Below are positions 25,481 through 33,699 of a DNA stretch of 64,000 bases, piece after piece. The number at the start of each line of letters is the position of its first letter. Position 1 is the first letter of the stretch. This DNA is from RCIO01 sp965232405 (GTDB taxonomy: Bacteria; Pseudomonadota; Alphaproteobacteria; Rhizobiales; Rhizobiaceae), in assembly GCA_965232405.1 (NCBI GenBank), contig OZ246966.1:2728001-2792000 (forward strand), in the 5' to 3' direction. Made by a program: the position numbers and the translations under genes. The notes under the pieces were generated by a model. It worked only from the letters and a program-made list of their open reading frames with translations. It was not told the DNA's origin and ran no database searches.

Positions 25481-25495
25481 GTATCCAGTGGATAC
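25481..25495. promoter_or_regulatory. HxlR operator candidate
   Basis: GTATCC-AGT-GGATAC is a perfect inverted repeat in the divergent promoter region of the HxlR gene and the FMN reductase gene. Its size and position fit a dimeric winged-helix repressor. The site is 26 bases upstream of the reductase start. Confidence 0.6.
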
Positions 25496-25520
25496 CACAG
25501 TTTCAGAAGGAAACCTTACA

Positions 25521-26120
25521 ATGTCCAATCCAAAGATAGCAATCGTGGTCGGGTCCACAAGGCCGGGCCGTTTCGCAGACCATCCCAAACAGTGGATCTA
25601 CGACCGTGCCGCCGCAAGAGACGATCTTGATGTCGAGATCGTCGATCTGCGCGACTACCCGCTGCCGCTGTTCGAGGAGGCCATGTCTCCCGCATGGGCG
25701 CCAAGCGAGAACGAGGTCGCCAAGGCCTGGCAGGCGAAGGTTGCCGAGTTCGACGGCTTCATCTTCACCGCAGCGGAATACAATCGCGGCCCGACCGCAG
25801 CGCTGAAGAATGCGCTCGACTACGCCTACAATGAATGGAACCAGAAGGTTGCGGCCTTTGTCGGTTATGGCGGCGTCGGTGGTGCGAGGGCGATCGAGCA
25901 ATTGCGCCTTCACGCGGTCGAACTGCAGATGTCGCCGATCCGCAACGGCGTGCACATCATGTTCCCAGTCTATATGGACGTCGTCCAGAACGGCAAGAAG
26001 CTGTCGGAGTTCGATTTCCTCAATGAAAGCGCCGACGGCATGCTGGACCAGCTTTCCTGGTGGGCAAACGCCCTCAAGACCGCTCGAAAGACAGAGAGCG
26101 AGCAGGCCAAGGCTGCCTGA
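25521..26120 (+). CDS. NADPH-dependent FMN reductase
   Basis: This 199-residue flavodoxin-fold protein has the phosphate-binding loop VVGSTRPGRFADHP and the FMN-contacting AAEYNRGPTAALKNALD, as in the NADPH-dependent FMN reductase/quinone reductase family. It probably reduces quinones or azo compounds through FMN. GAAGGAAA precedes the ATG at 25521. The divergent HxlR regulator with a conserved Cys suggests induction by electrophiles or quinones, in line with known YodB-AzoR type pairs; that is inference. Confidence 0.94.
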   Translation: MSNPKIAIVVGSTRPGRFADHPKQWIYDRAAARDDLDVEIVDLRDYPLPLFEEAMSPAWAPSENEVAKAWQAKVAEFDGFIFTAAEYNRGPTAALKNALDYAYNEWNQKVAAFVGYGGVGGARAIEQLRLHAVELQMSPIRNGVHIMFPVYMDVVQNGKKLSEFDFLNESADGMLDQLSWWANALKTARKTESEQAKAA

Positions 26121-26146
26121 CGGCAACAGTGCCGAAACATACGCGG

Positions 26147-26172
26147 GGAGGCGGGCAAGCCCGCCTCCTTTT
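26147..26172 (+). terminator. Intrinsic terminator after FMN reductase
   Basis: GGAGGCGGGC (26147-26156) pairs with GCCCGCCTCC (26159-26168) around a two-base centre, so the effective loop is a few bases larger, and T4 follows. It lies between the convergent reductase and hemolysin-family genes. Confidence 0.8.
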
Positions 26173-27480
26173 CTATGCCTTCTTTTCCCGGTGGGTCGGC
26201 GGCAGGCGCGATGCTATCACCTTGTCGATACGCCGCCCGTCAAGGTCGACAACCTCGAACCGCCAGCCATGCGCATCCACCGTTTCGCCCGCAGTTGGCA
26301 GGTGATGCAGGAACGACAGCAGGAACCCGGCAACCGTTTCATATTCGCGGCGAACCGGCAGCACAAAGCCCAGAGTGTCGGCCATGTCATCGGCCGACAT
26401 ATCGCCAGCAATAAGCCAGGAGCCGTCGCTGCGCTGAACAATGGGCGGGCCTTCCGCCTCCAGATCGGCCTTGAAAGCCCCGGCAATCGTTTCCAGCACG
26501 TCGGCCGGCGTCACCAGCCCCTCAAACACGCCATATTCGTCATGGACCAGCGCCATCGGTATTTCCGCCTCGCGCAGCATCGCGAGCACGTCAAGCGCGT
26601 CGGCGTTGTCGTGCACGATCGGAGCCTGATGGACGAATTTGCGCGGATCGAACTGCTTGCGCGACAAAAGTGCGGCCAGCAATTCCCGCGTGTGAACCAC
26701 ACCCACCATCGTGTCGACCGATCCTTCGCCCGCCGGCAGCCGCGAGTGTTTCGTTTCGATCAGCTGTTTGCGGATCGTCTTGCGGTCGGCGTCGAGGTTT
26801 AGCCAGGCGACTTCCTTGCGCGGCGTCATGATGGCGCGCACGGCGCGGTCGCCGAGCCGCATGACGCCGGCGATCATGCGCCGCTCGTCGGTCTCGATCG
26901 TGCCCTGGGTTTCGGCCTCCGCAATCAGGCTGCGTATCTCGTCGTCGGTCACCCGGCTGTCATTGCGGCCGGACTGTCCGAGCAAAAGCAGGATCAGGCG
27001 GCCTGAAATATCCAGAAGCCATACGATCGGGGCGGCGATGGCTGCCAACAGCGTCATCGCTGGTGAAACCAGCATCGCGACACGTTCTGGATTGCGAAGC
27101 GCGATCTGCTTGGGCACCAGCTCGCCGATGATCAGCGAAAAATAGGTGATGATCGCAACAACGCTGCCCACGCCCAGCGTGTTGGCGAGGCCCTCCGACA
27201 CGCCTGCCTCTTGAAGCGCTGTGGCGAAGCGCAATCCCAGCGTGGACCCTGAAAATGCGCCTGACAGCACGCCAACCAGGGTGATGCCGATCTGGACGGT
27301 GGACAGGAACCGGCCCGGGTTTGCGGCCAGTGCCAACGCCCGCTTGGCGCCGCGCCGGCCTTCCTTTTCGTAGGCTCGCAGTCTTGCCGGCCGGGCGGAA
27401 ACAATAGCGAGTTCCGACATGGCAAGAAGGCCGTTAAGCAGGATGAGGCCGGCGACGATGGCAATTTGGACGGCAAGCAT
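26173..27480 (-). CDS. CNNM/CorC-HlyC family transporter (hemolysin-like)
   Basis: This 435-residue protein has an N-terminal CNNM-type membrane domain with about four helices (residues 1-150, including LSTVQIGITLVGVLSG and LIIGELVPKQIALRNPE). Two CBS domains follow (about 200-330, with the IMTPRKEV linker start), then a C-terminal CorC/HlyC domain (about 345-425). The family is linked to magnesium or cobalt efflux; the hemolysin name is historical. The start at 27480 is the ATG that gives MLAVQIAIVAGLILLNGLLA, the first helix. Confidence 0.94.
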   Translation of the reverse strand: MLAVQIAIVAGLILLNGLLAMSELAIVSARPARLRAYEKEGRRGAKRALALAANPGRFLSTVQIGITLVGVLSGAFSGSTLGLRFATALQEAGVSEGLANTLGVGSVVAIITYFSLIIGELVPKQIALRNPERVAMLVSPAMTLLAAIAAPIVWLLDISGRLILLLLGQSGRNDSRVTDDEIRSLIAEAETQGTIETDERRMIAGVMRLGDRAVRAIMTPRKEVAWLNLDADRKTIRKQLIETKHSRLPAGEGSVDTMVGVVHTRELLAALLSRKQFDPRKFVHQAPIVHDNADALDVLAMLREAEIPMALVHDEYGVFEGLVTPADVLETIAGAFKADLEAEGPPIVQRSDGSWLIAGDMSADDMADTLGFVLPVRREYETVAGFLLSFLHHLPTAGETVDAHGWRFEVVDLDGRRIDKVIASRLPPTHREKKA

Positions 27481-27540
27481 TGGCTGTGCTTACCATTACG
27501 CAATCGGCATTGCGACGGTGTTTTGCCTCAGGCCACGTCG

Positions 27541-28371
27541 CTATTTACAGGCAACGTATCCGTTGCGGCGTTCCTTGATGTCGAAATGAAAATGATCGGC
27601 GTGATCGGCGTTGTAGCCGGGCCCGAGAACCGTGCTGAAATATTCGCAGCCGCCCTGCCTGACATTGTTGAGTAGGCTTTTCTGGCGAAACGCGAAGAAG
27701 CCGGGCTTGCGCACGTCGATATCGCGCCCGCTTTTCAGCTCGATGCGCATGACGTCCAGCGCATTGCCTTTGGAATGTTCGGAAGGCGTATTTGTACCGG
27801 CGATCCTGCGGCAGGAATAGCTTGAGCCCTGGTGGATTGTCTTGATGCCGGAGAAATACCGGGTGCGCGCGGTCGGTGCGAGTTCCTTCTTGGTCCACTG
27901 TGCAAAGGCAAGCGCCATGTCGCAAGACAGGGTGGCGGCGGGTTGCATGTTGATGCGCCCTGAGAGACCGAAGACCTTGACGGGATAGTCGATGCGGCAG
28001 GCGCCACCATCGTCGATCGGCGCAAGGTCCTGATATTTCACCCCGATGCGTTTCAGTTCGCGGCGGCAAGCGACCTCGTCGGCGGGCATGACACCCGGCG
28101 AACGCGGCTGCGTCCAGCGCGGGAAGCTCACCATCATCGGGTTGGAGGGCACCAGCCTCTGGAACCCGCGTGCGGGCCTCGCGCTGCTCGCACTGACCGA
28201 GGAGGTGGTTTCGCCAACCGCGACATGCGGGGTCAGCGCCATCACCCCGCTGGGCGAACATGAGGTGGCGACAAGCCCGGCAGAGACGAGCGCCGCTATC
28301 GTGACCGCCAGACGCGGCCGCAAACCATTGCCGGTGCGGCTGCTCAGCACCGCAAACCAAGGGGTACGCAT
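27541..28371 (-). CDS. Extensin-like C-terminal domain protein (copy 1)
   Basis: This 276-residue secreted protein has an N-terminal signal (RLAVTIAALVSAGLVATSC, the Cys suggesting a lipobox), a low-complexity Ser/Ala/Pro stretch, and the extensin-like_C domain from about residue 95. Key motifs are the Cys pairs CRREL and CRIDYP, SEHSKGNALDV and HADHFHFDI near the end, which resemble the metal-binding HxxxxxxxD/HxH of D-Ala-D-Ala metallopeptidases. It is likely an envelope protein with a peptidoglycan-related role. It lies in tandem with a diverged paralogue, 126 bases downstream of it. Confidence 0.92.
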   Translation of the reverse strand: MRTPWFAVLSSRTGNGLRPRLAVTIAALVSAGLVATSCSPSGVMALTPHVAVGETTSSVSASSARPARGFQRLVPSNPMMVSFPRWTQPRSPGVMPADEVACRRELKRIGVKYQDLAPIDDGGACRIDYPVKVFGLSGRINMQPAATLSCDMALAFAQWTKKELAPTARTRYFSGIKTIHQGSSYSCRRIAGTNTPSEHSKGNALDVMRIELKSGRDIDVRKPGFFAFRQKSLLNNVRQGGCEYFSTVLGPGYNADHADHFHFDIKERRNGYVACK

Positions 28372-28497
28372 GCACCAATCCCCTTTGAACTCGCTACGAG
28401 CGGTTCAAATTAAAGGCGAATTGTAAAGGAAGTATCAGTGCGCGCGTTTACCAAGCCGCTGCAGCGTCAGAATCATCCAGCCTGGGCTTAAGATTCT

Positions 28498-29286
28498 CTA
28501 ACGACAGTAGGTCGATCCGTTCCGCCGCTCGGCGAGGTCGAAGTGGAAGTGCTCGGCGTGATCCGCATCCGTCCCGGGGCCCAGCACCGTCTTGAACGGT
28601 CCGCAGGCGGCGCGGCGAACGGCCTGCATGAAGCGCTTCTCCGGCTTGTTTGCCGGTCCGTAGGCAACAACGTCGATCACGCGCCCGTCATCAAGAATGA
28701 AGGCGGAGATATCGAGCGCGTTTCCCTTGGCGTGTTCGGAGATCTTCTTCCCGCTTGCCCGGTTCCTGCAAACATAGGCCGAGGCATGGCGGACGCGGGT
28801 CAATTCCGCCCCAAACCCCGACTTTGCAGCCGGAACGGCCACGTTTCTGATCAGCTTTGCAGCATTCTCGGCCGTCGCGCAGTTCATGACGGCGTCGGGC
28901 GCCAGTTCGATGCCGGCGCCGAGCGAAGTCACCCGGATAGGGTGGGCAATGCCGCACTGGCCTTCGCCTTCAATCTTGGGAAGCTCGTCATAATCGACGC
29001 CCAGCACATTCAGCTGCGCACGGCAGGTATGTTCGTCCGCCGGCATGGCGTTTTCGTCACCTGGCCGGGACAAGGCTCTGTTGATCGGGCGCGGCGTCGG
29101 AACCTTGGAGACCGATGCCAGCAGATCACCTGCGGCCGGCCTGGAAGGCGGCGCAGGCATGCTTTGCGGCATGTCGGCGGGGGCTGTGCCGGATGCGCCA
29201 TGCGCAATGCCCAGCGCGCCGGCGCAAATCATGATCGCACTCAGTGCGAAACCCGCGCCGAGCCATGTTTTTCCTAATTCTGTCAT
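28498..29286 (-). CDS. Extensin-like C-terminal domain protein (copy 2)
   Basis: This 262-residue protein is a paralogue of the next gene. It has a signal segment (GAGFALSAIMICAGALGIAHG), a Pro-rich linker, and an extensin-like_C domain with CRAQL, CGIAHP, ISEHAKGNALDI and HAEHFHFDL. The His/Asp metal-site pattern is intact. The two proteins differ in the signal region and linker but agree in the domain core, so this is a tandem duplication that has diverged. A cell-wall role is inferred from the fold. Confidence 0.92.
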   Translation of the reverse strand: MTELGKTWLGAGFALSAIMICAGALGIAHGASGTAPADMPQSMPAPPSRPAAGDLLASVSKVPTPRPINRALSRPGDENAMPADEHTCRAQLNVLGVDYDELPKIEGEGQCGIAHPIRVTSLGAGIELAPDAVMNCATAENAAKLIRNVAVPAAKSGFGAELTRVRHASAYVCRNRASGKKISEHAKGNALDISAFILDDGRVIDVVAYGPANKPEKRFMQAVRRAACGPFKTVLGPGTDADHAEHFHFDLAERRNGSTYCR

Positions 29287-29459
29287 TGCTGGGTTAGTTC
29301 ACCGGAAAGCCGGCATGTGCAAGGCGGTGGCCCTCACAAAGCGTAACGGCCGGTAACGCGGCATCTTCCGTAACGGCATTTTGATTTTCGGTTGCGACCA
29401 GAATGCTTAGCATCCACCCAGCGGGTAAAGGCATAGACGCAATTCAGGGAGCAAATCGA

Positions 29460-29996
29460 ATGCGGATAACGACTTTCATCAGCGCGGGCGCGCTCTTGCT
29501 TGCCCTTTCGGGCGGTTCGGCTTTCGCAGCCGGCGAGAGCGGCGGCGGTGCGACCGATGCCTCCAGCCAGTGCACCGGCGGCAAGGTCTATAGCGAGCAA
29601 ATGAAGAAGTGCGTCGATCCGGAAGAAAGCATGCTGGACGACGAGACGATCTACCAAGCCGGGCGCAGCTTCGCTCAGGCTGGCCGTTATGGCGAGGCCA
29701 TCACGGTTCTGAGCACGATTGCCGCGAACGGAGATCCACGTGTTCTCAACTATCTGGGTTACTCGCACCGCAAACAGGGCCGCATCCTTGTCGGCCTCGG
29801 CTATTACGAGGAAGCCTTGAAGCTCAATCCGGACTTCACGCTTGCCCGCTCATATATGGGCGAGGCCTTCCTGCAGCTGGAGGATGTCGATTCGGCACGC
29901 GCGCAGCTTCACGAAATCGCCAACCGGTGCGGTACGGGATGCGACGAGTATCTCGCGCTCGACCGCCAGATCGGCGACTATCTGAGAGAGATATAA
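29460..29996 (+). CDS. Secreted tetratricopeptide-repeat protein
   Basis: This 178-residue protein has an N-terminal signal peptide (ITTFISAGALLLALSGGSAFAAG), a short segment with two Cys (SSQCTGG and MKKCVDP), and then TPR-like repeats (AGRSFAQAGRYGEAITVLSTIAANGDPRVLNYLGYSHRKQG and YYEEALKLNPDFTLARSYMGEAFLQL). A further Cys pair (RCGTGCDEY) lies near the end. The ATG at 29460 follows GGGAG. It probably acts as a periplasmic scaffold. It is followed by a strong terminator. Confidence 0.9.
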   Translation: MRITTFISAGALLLALSGGSAFAAGESGGGATDASSQCTGGKVYSEQMKKCVDPEESMLDDETIYQAGRSFAQAGRYGEAITVLSTIAANGDPRVLNYLGYSHRKQGRILVGLGYYEEALKLNPDFTLARSYMGEAFLQLEDVDSARAQLHEIANRCGTGCDEYLALDRQIGDYLREI

Positions 29997-30022
29997 GAGG
30001 CGAAAGCCTCCAGTCAGGGGAA

Positions 30023-30045
30023 GGCGGGCTACAGCCCGCCTTTTT
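30023..30045 (+). terminator. Intrinsic terminator after TPR gene
   Basis: GGCGGGC (30023-30029) and GCCCGCC (30034-30040) form a hairpin with a TACA loop, followed by T5. It serves the plus-strand TPR gene and sits just before the convergent sugar dehydrogenase stop. Confidence 0.85.
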
Positions 30046-30054
30046 CATTTGCGC

Positions 30055-31200
30055 CTACTCGGCCCGGCTGACGCGCACAACCGCGCCATTGTTCTGGTCC
30101 GTCAGCAGCCACAGCGCGCCGTCCGGCGCGACCTTGACATCGCGGATGCGGCCGAAGGCGCCTTCGAACATCCGCTCTTCGCCCACGATCTCGGCGCTCT
30201 CGTTGCGGTCGAGCCGGGCAAGCAATTGCGCACGCAGTGCGCCAACCAGCAGGTCGCCCTGCCACTCGGGGAACATGTCACCGTCATAGACCGCCATGCC
30301 GGATGGCGCGATGGACGGGTCCCAGTAGTAAAGCGGCTGTTCGTAGCCTTCGGCTTCCGTGCCCACGCCGATCTTGCCGCCCGAATAGTGTCGACCATAG
30401 CTGATTACAGGCCAGCCATAGTTGAGGCCGGCTTGCGGCCGGTTGATCTCGTCGCCCCCGCGCGCGCCGTGCTCCACCGTCCAGAGTGAATCGGTCAACG
30501 GATCCCACACCGCGCCCTGCGCATTGCGGTGGCCCTTGGACCACAGTTCTGGCTGGCTGCCGGTGGCGTCGGCCCAGGGGTTGTCGGCGGGAACCGAGCC
30601 GTCCGGCGCGATCCTCAGCACAGCTCCGGCATGGTCGCCCATGTCCTGCGCCCGCTCGCCGTCGCCCCTGTCACCGATCGTGAAAAACAGTGTGCCGTCG
30701 GGCGCGGGCACGATGCGTGAGCCGAAATGCCGACCCACGCGCGTCTTGTTCGCCATTGAAAAGATGGTCTCGACATTCTCCAGCCGCGGTTCACCATCAC
30801 GAACCAGCGTTGCACGGGCAATTGCTGTTCCGGCGCCACCTGTTCCCGCTTGTGAGAAAGACAGAAAGATCGTGCCGCTGGCCGCGAAGTCGTTCGCCAA
30901 TGCAACGTCGAGGAGACCGCCCTGACCGTCGGCATGGACCTCGGGCACACCGTCAAGCGGCGCTGAAAGCTGGCCCTCTTGCAATAACCGCAGCCTGCCC
31001 GGTCTTTCGGTGATCAGTGCTGCCCCGTCCGGCAGGAATTCCAATGCCCAGGGATGCTCCAGGCCGCGTGCGACGATTTCAGCCGTGGCCGGAATGGCTC
31101 CGGCATTAACGGCTGCTGATTGGCCGCTGGCCGGTCCGATGCCGGCCACAAGGGTCAGAGAGGCTGCCGCGAGTGACTTGATTGTGCTGTGTCCGGTCAT
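30055..31200 (-). CDS. PQQ-dependent sugar dehydrogenase (aldose sugar dehydrogenase)
   Basis: This 381-residue periplasmic beta-propeller protein has a signal sequence (IKSLAAASLTLVAGIGPASGQS). It carries conserved blocks of soluble aldose sugar dehydrogenases: ERPGRLRLL, QGGLLDVAL, IGDRGDG, WSKGHRNAQGAVWD, GARGGDEINR and NYGWPVISYG. The His and Arg-rich blocks hold the PQQ and calcium contacts. The start at 31200 (MTGHSTIKSL) places the signal peptide correctly; a longer frame is not needed. Its sugar substrate cannot be predicted. It is probably monocistronic and divergent from greA. Confidence 0.93.
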   Translation of the reverse strand: MTGHSTIKSLAAASLTLVAGIGPASGQSAAVNAGAIPATAEIVARGLEHPWALEFLPDGAALITERPGRLRLLQEGQLSAPLDGVPEVHADGQGGLLDVALANDFAASGTIFLSFSQAGTGGAGTAIARATLVRDGEPRLENVETIFSMANKTRVGRHFGSRIVPAPDGTLFFTIGDRGDGERAQDMGDHAGAVLRIAPDGSVPADNPWADATGSQPELWSKGHRNAQGAVWDPLTDSLWTVEHGARGGDEINRPQAGLNYGWPVISYGRHYSGGKIGVGTEAEGYEQPLYYWDPSIAPSGMAVYDGDMFPEWQGDLLVGALRAQLLARLDRNESAEIVGEERMFEGAFGRIRDVKVAPDGALWLLTDQNNGAVVRVSRAE

Positions 31201-31374
31201 CTGACGACAGGTAGGGACAATGCCGCCGAGGGCAAGTGGCGGTTGTGCAAAGGTGGCGCAGCCGGCACTCGACCATGAGGCGCTCATGCCAATCTGACGC
31301 AGGGTAATGGTGAATTTTCGCCGGTATCGGAGGTTTTGGGCCACATTTTCGCGTGAAAATCGTAATCAGATTGC

Positions 31375-31435
31375 TATAGTTAGCCGGAGACTATGGAGCG
31401 TGTCCGCGGCCGGGGGTTGCGGGCCGTTTTATTTT
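31375..31435 (+). promoter_or_regulatory. greA leader with promoter -10 and intrinsic terminator-like hairpin
   Basis: TATAGT at 31375-31380 is a plausible -10 element. Downstream, CGGCC (31407-31411) pairs with GGCCG (31422-31426), followed by TTTTATTTT (31427-31435). This terminator-like element lies in the untranslated leader of greA, 47 bases before the start codon. It could end early transcripts of about 50 nt. Confidence 0.5.
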
Positions 31436-31481
31436 GTCGTGCAGGCTTGTTGCCTGTGGCTTGCAATAGGGGTGACTGAAT

Positions 31482-31955
31482 ATGAACAAGGTTCCGATGA
31501 CAGCTTCCGGATTCAGGACGCTTGAGGAGGAACTGCGCTGGCGCCAGCAGGAAGAGCGCCCGCGGATCATCGACGCGATTTCGGAGGCCCGCGCACATGG
31601 CGACCTGTCGGAAAACGCGGAATATCATGCCGCCAAGGAAGCGCAGAGCCTGAACGAAGGCCGCGTGGCGGAGCTCGAGGATCTCATTGCGCGCGCCGAA
31701 GTCATCGATGTTACCAAGCTGTCCGGCGATACGATCAAGTTCGGCGCAACCGTCGTTCTGGTCGACGAGGACACGGAAGAAGAAAAGACCTACCAGATCG
31801 TCGGTGATCAGGAAGCGGATGTGAAATCCGGCCGCATCTCGATCTCCTCGCCGATTGCGCGTGCACTCATCGGCAAGGGCGTGGGCGACGCCATCGAGGT
31901 CAATGCGCCCGGCGGCGCACGCGGCTATGAGGTCTTGCGCGTCGAGTTTGTCTAG
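31482..31955 (+). CDS. greA: Transcription elongation factor GreA
   Basis: GreA binds backtracked RNA polymerase and promotes transcript cleavage. The 157-residue length and the N-terminal coiled coil with the acidic tip ARAHGDLSENAEYHAAKEAQ (catalytic Asp and Glu at the turn) are standard. The C-terminal SPIARALIGKGVGDAIEV is the FKBP-like domain. The start at 31482 follows AGGGGTG. The stop codon shares the CTAG palindrome with the convergent Lrp gene. Confidence 0.98.
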   Translation: MNKVPMTASGFRTLEEELRWRQQEERPRIIDAISEARAHGDLSENAEYHAAKEAQSLNEGRVAELEDLIARAEVIDVTKLSGDTIKFGATVVLVDEDTEEEKTYQIVGDQEADVKSGRISISSPIARALIGKGVGDAIEVNAPGGARGYEVLRVEFV

Positions 31956-32449
31956 GACGCCTGAGCGTTCTCGGCCCCGCTGACTGCGACCAGCCCTTCA
32001 TCCTTCACCTGTCTGATCGTCAGCGCCGTGCGAACGGTGTCGACGTTTGGCGTCGATGTCAGCTCTTCGATGACGAAAGTCTGGAAGGTGGTCAGGTCGT
32101 CGGCAATACAGTGAAGCAGAAAGTCGGAATCGCCTGATACCATCCATGCGCGGCGGACGATCGGCCAGTGTTTCGTTCTCTCGGCGAATGCCTTGAGTTC
32201 GGCGTCGGCCTGGTGGTGCAGGCCAATCTGGCAGAAGGCGACGACGTCCTTGCCCAGCATCGGTGCGTTGAGAATGGCCCGATAGCCGCGAATCACGCCG
32301 GTGTCTTCAAGGCGCTTGACCCGCCTCAGGCAGGGCGGGGCTGAAATGCCGACCCGGCGCGAGAGCTCGACATTGGTCATTCGACCGTCATCCTGCAGTT
32401 CGCGCAGGATTTTCCAGTCAATGGCATCCAGTTCTGCCTTGAGGGTCAT
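31952..32449 (-). CDS. Lrp/AsnC family transcriptional regulator
   Basis: This 165-residue protein has the N-terminal AsnC helix-turn-helix (DAIDWKILRELQDDGRMTNVELSRRVGISAPPCLRRVKRLE) and a C-terminal RAM domain. Such proteins sense amino acids. The ATG at 32449 is supported by GAGG upstream; a longer start at 32464 is possible. The gene lies divergently next to trxB, and this Lrp-trxB-lsrB order is seen in other rhizobia. The two coding regions, greA and this gene, overlap by four bases at their ends. Confidence 0.94.
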   Translation of the reverse strand: MTLKAELDAIDWKILRELQDDGRMTNVELSRRVGISAPPCLRRVKRLEDTGVIRGYRAILNAPMLGKDVVAFCQIGLHHQADAELKAFAERTKHWPIVRRAWMVSGDSDFLLHCIADDLTTFQTFVIEELTSTPNVDTVRTALTIRQVKDEGLVAVSGAENAQAS

Positions 32450-32683
32450 GGGGTCCTCGACCAAGGGGCTGCGAATGGCGAATCCATCGGGGATGGGCGG
32501 CTGAAACTATTCCATCCGCCCCGATTGGCAAAGTGTCGCGCGAGTGCCCACCTTGTGAGAAAACCGATGCTGGACTTGCACAATGGCAGGTCCGACACTT
32601 AGATCAGACAGGCTGAACGGGTCCCCGGTGACCGGGTTGAATTCAGCCACTGCATCAAGCGCAAAACATCGGAAGGAACTGCA

Positions 32684-33658
32684 ATGTCGAGCCGCCATGC
32701 GCCCGTCCTTATCATCGGCTCCGGGCCGGCAGGATATACGGCCGCCATCTATGCCGCGCGCGCCATGCTGAAGCCGCTTCTGGTTGCCGGGCTGGAGCAG
32801 GGCGGCCAGCTGACGATTACCACCGATGTGGAGAACTATCCGGGCTTTGCCGACCCCATTCAGGGCCCGTGGCTGATGGAACAGATGCTCAAGCAGGCGG
32901 AGAATGTTGGCACCGAAATCGCCAATGACGTGATCGTCGACGTCAATCTCGACGTCAGGCCATTCCGGCTGCGCGGCGATTCGGGCACCGAATACACCTG
33001 TGACGCGCTCATCATCGCCACCGGCGCCAAGGCAAAGTGGCTCGGCCTGCCATCGGAAGAGACTTATATGGGCTTCGGCGTGTCTGCTTGCGCCACCTGC
33101 GACGGCTTTTTCTATCGCAACAAGGAGGTCGTGGTGGTTGGCGGCGGCAACACCGCGGTCGAGGAAGCGCTCTACCTGTCGAACCTGGCGAAGCATGTGA
33201 CGGTCGTTCACCGCCGTGACGAGTTCCGTGCGGAGCGCATCCTTCAGGAGCGGCTGTTCGCCAAGGACAACATCACCGTTCTGTGGGATCACGTTGTCGA
33301 CGAGATACAGGGTGCGCAGGACAACCCGCCCATGCCGGCGGCAGTCAATTCAATCAGGCTGAAGAATGTACGCACCGACGAGGTTACGGAAATGCCGATC
33401 GACGGCGTGTTCGTGGCGATCGGCCATGCACCAGCGGTTGAGCTGTTCGAAGGCAAGGTGAAGCACAAGCCCAACGGCTATCTGTGGACCGCGCCGGATT
33501 CCACGCAGACCGATATTCCGGGCGTTTTCGCTGCAGGCGATGTGACCGACGACATCTACCGGCAGGCGGTCACTGCCGCCGGGATGGGCTGTATGGCGGC
33601 GCTTGAGGCGGAGCGCTATCTTGCGGCGGCAGAAATGCACAAGGAGGCGGCCGAATAG
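32684..33658 (+). CDS. trxB: Thioredoxin reductase
   Basis: This 324-residue flavoprotein transfers electrons from NADPH to thioredoxin. The FAD-binding GSGPAGYTAAIYAARA, redox-active Cys136-Ala-Thr-Cys139 in ACATCDGFF, the NADPH-binding VGGGNTAVEEALYLS and the C-terminal GVFAAGDV are all present. GGAAGGA lies upstream of the ATG at 32684. It is followed by lsrB 41 bases downstream, which suggests a shared transcript or at least coordinated control. Confidence 0.98.
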   Translation: MSSRHAPVLIIGSGPAGYTAAIYAARAMLKPLLVAGLEQGGQLTITTDVENYPGFADPIQGPWLMEQMLKQAENVGTEIANDVIVDVNLDVRPFRLRGDSGTEYTCDALIIATGAKAKWLGLPSEETYMGFGVSACATCDGFFYRNKEVVVVGGGNTAVEEALYLSNLAKHVTVVHRRDEFRAERILQERLFAKDNITVLWDHVVDEIQGAQDNPPMPAAVNSIRLKNVRTDEVTEMPIDGVFVAIGHAPAVELFEGKVKHKPNGYLWTAPDSTQTDIPGVFAAGDVTDDIYRQAVTAAGMGCMAALEAERYLAAAEMHKEAAE

Positions 33659-33699
33659 GCGGTTCGGTCGTCGCCACGATCTGAAATGAGGGGGCATCA

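Noticed and set aside
28240..28420. Possible frameshift between two overlapping frames at the extensin gene start
   Set aside because: The 27541-28371 frame alone has the signal peptide, domain and stop; the other is a shadow in another frame.
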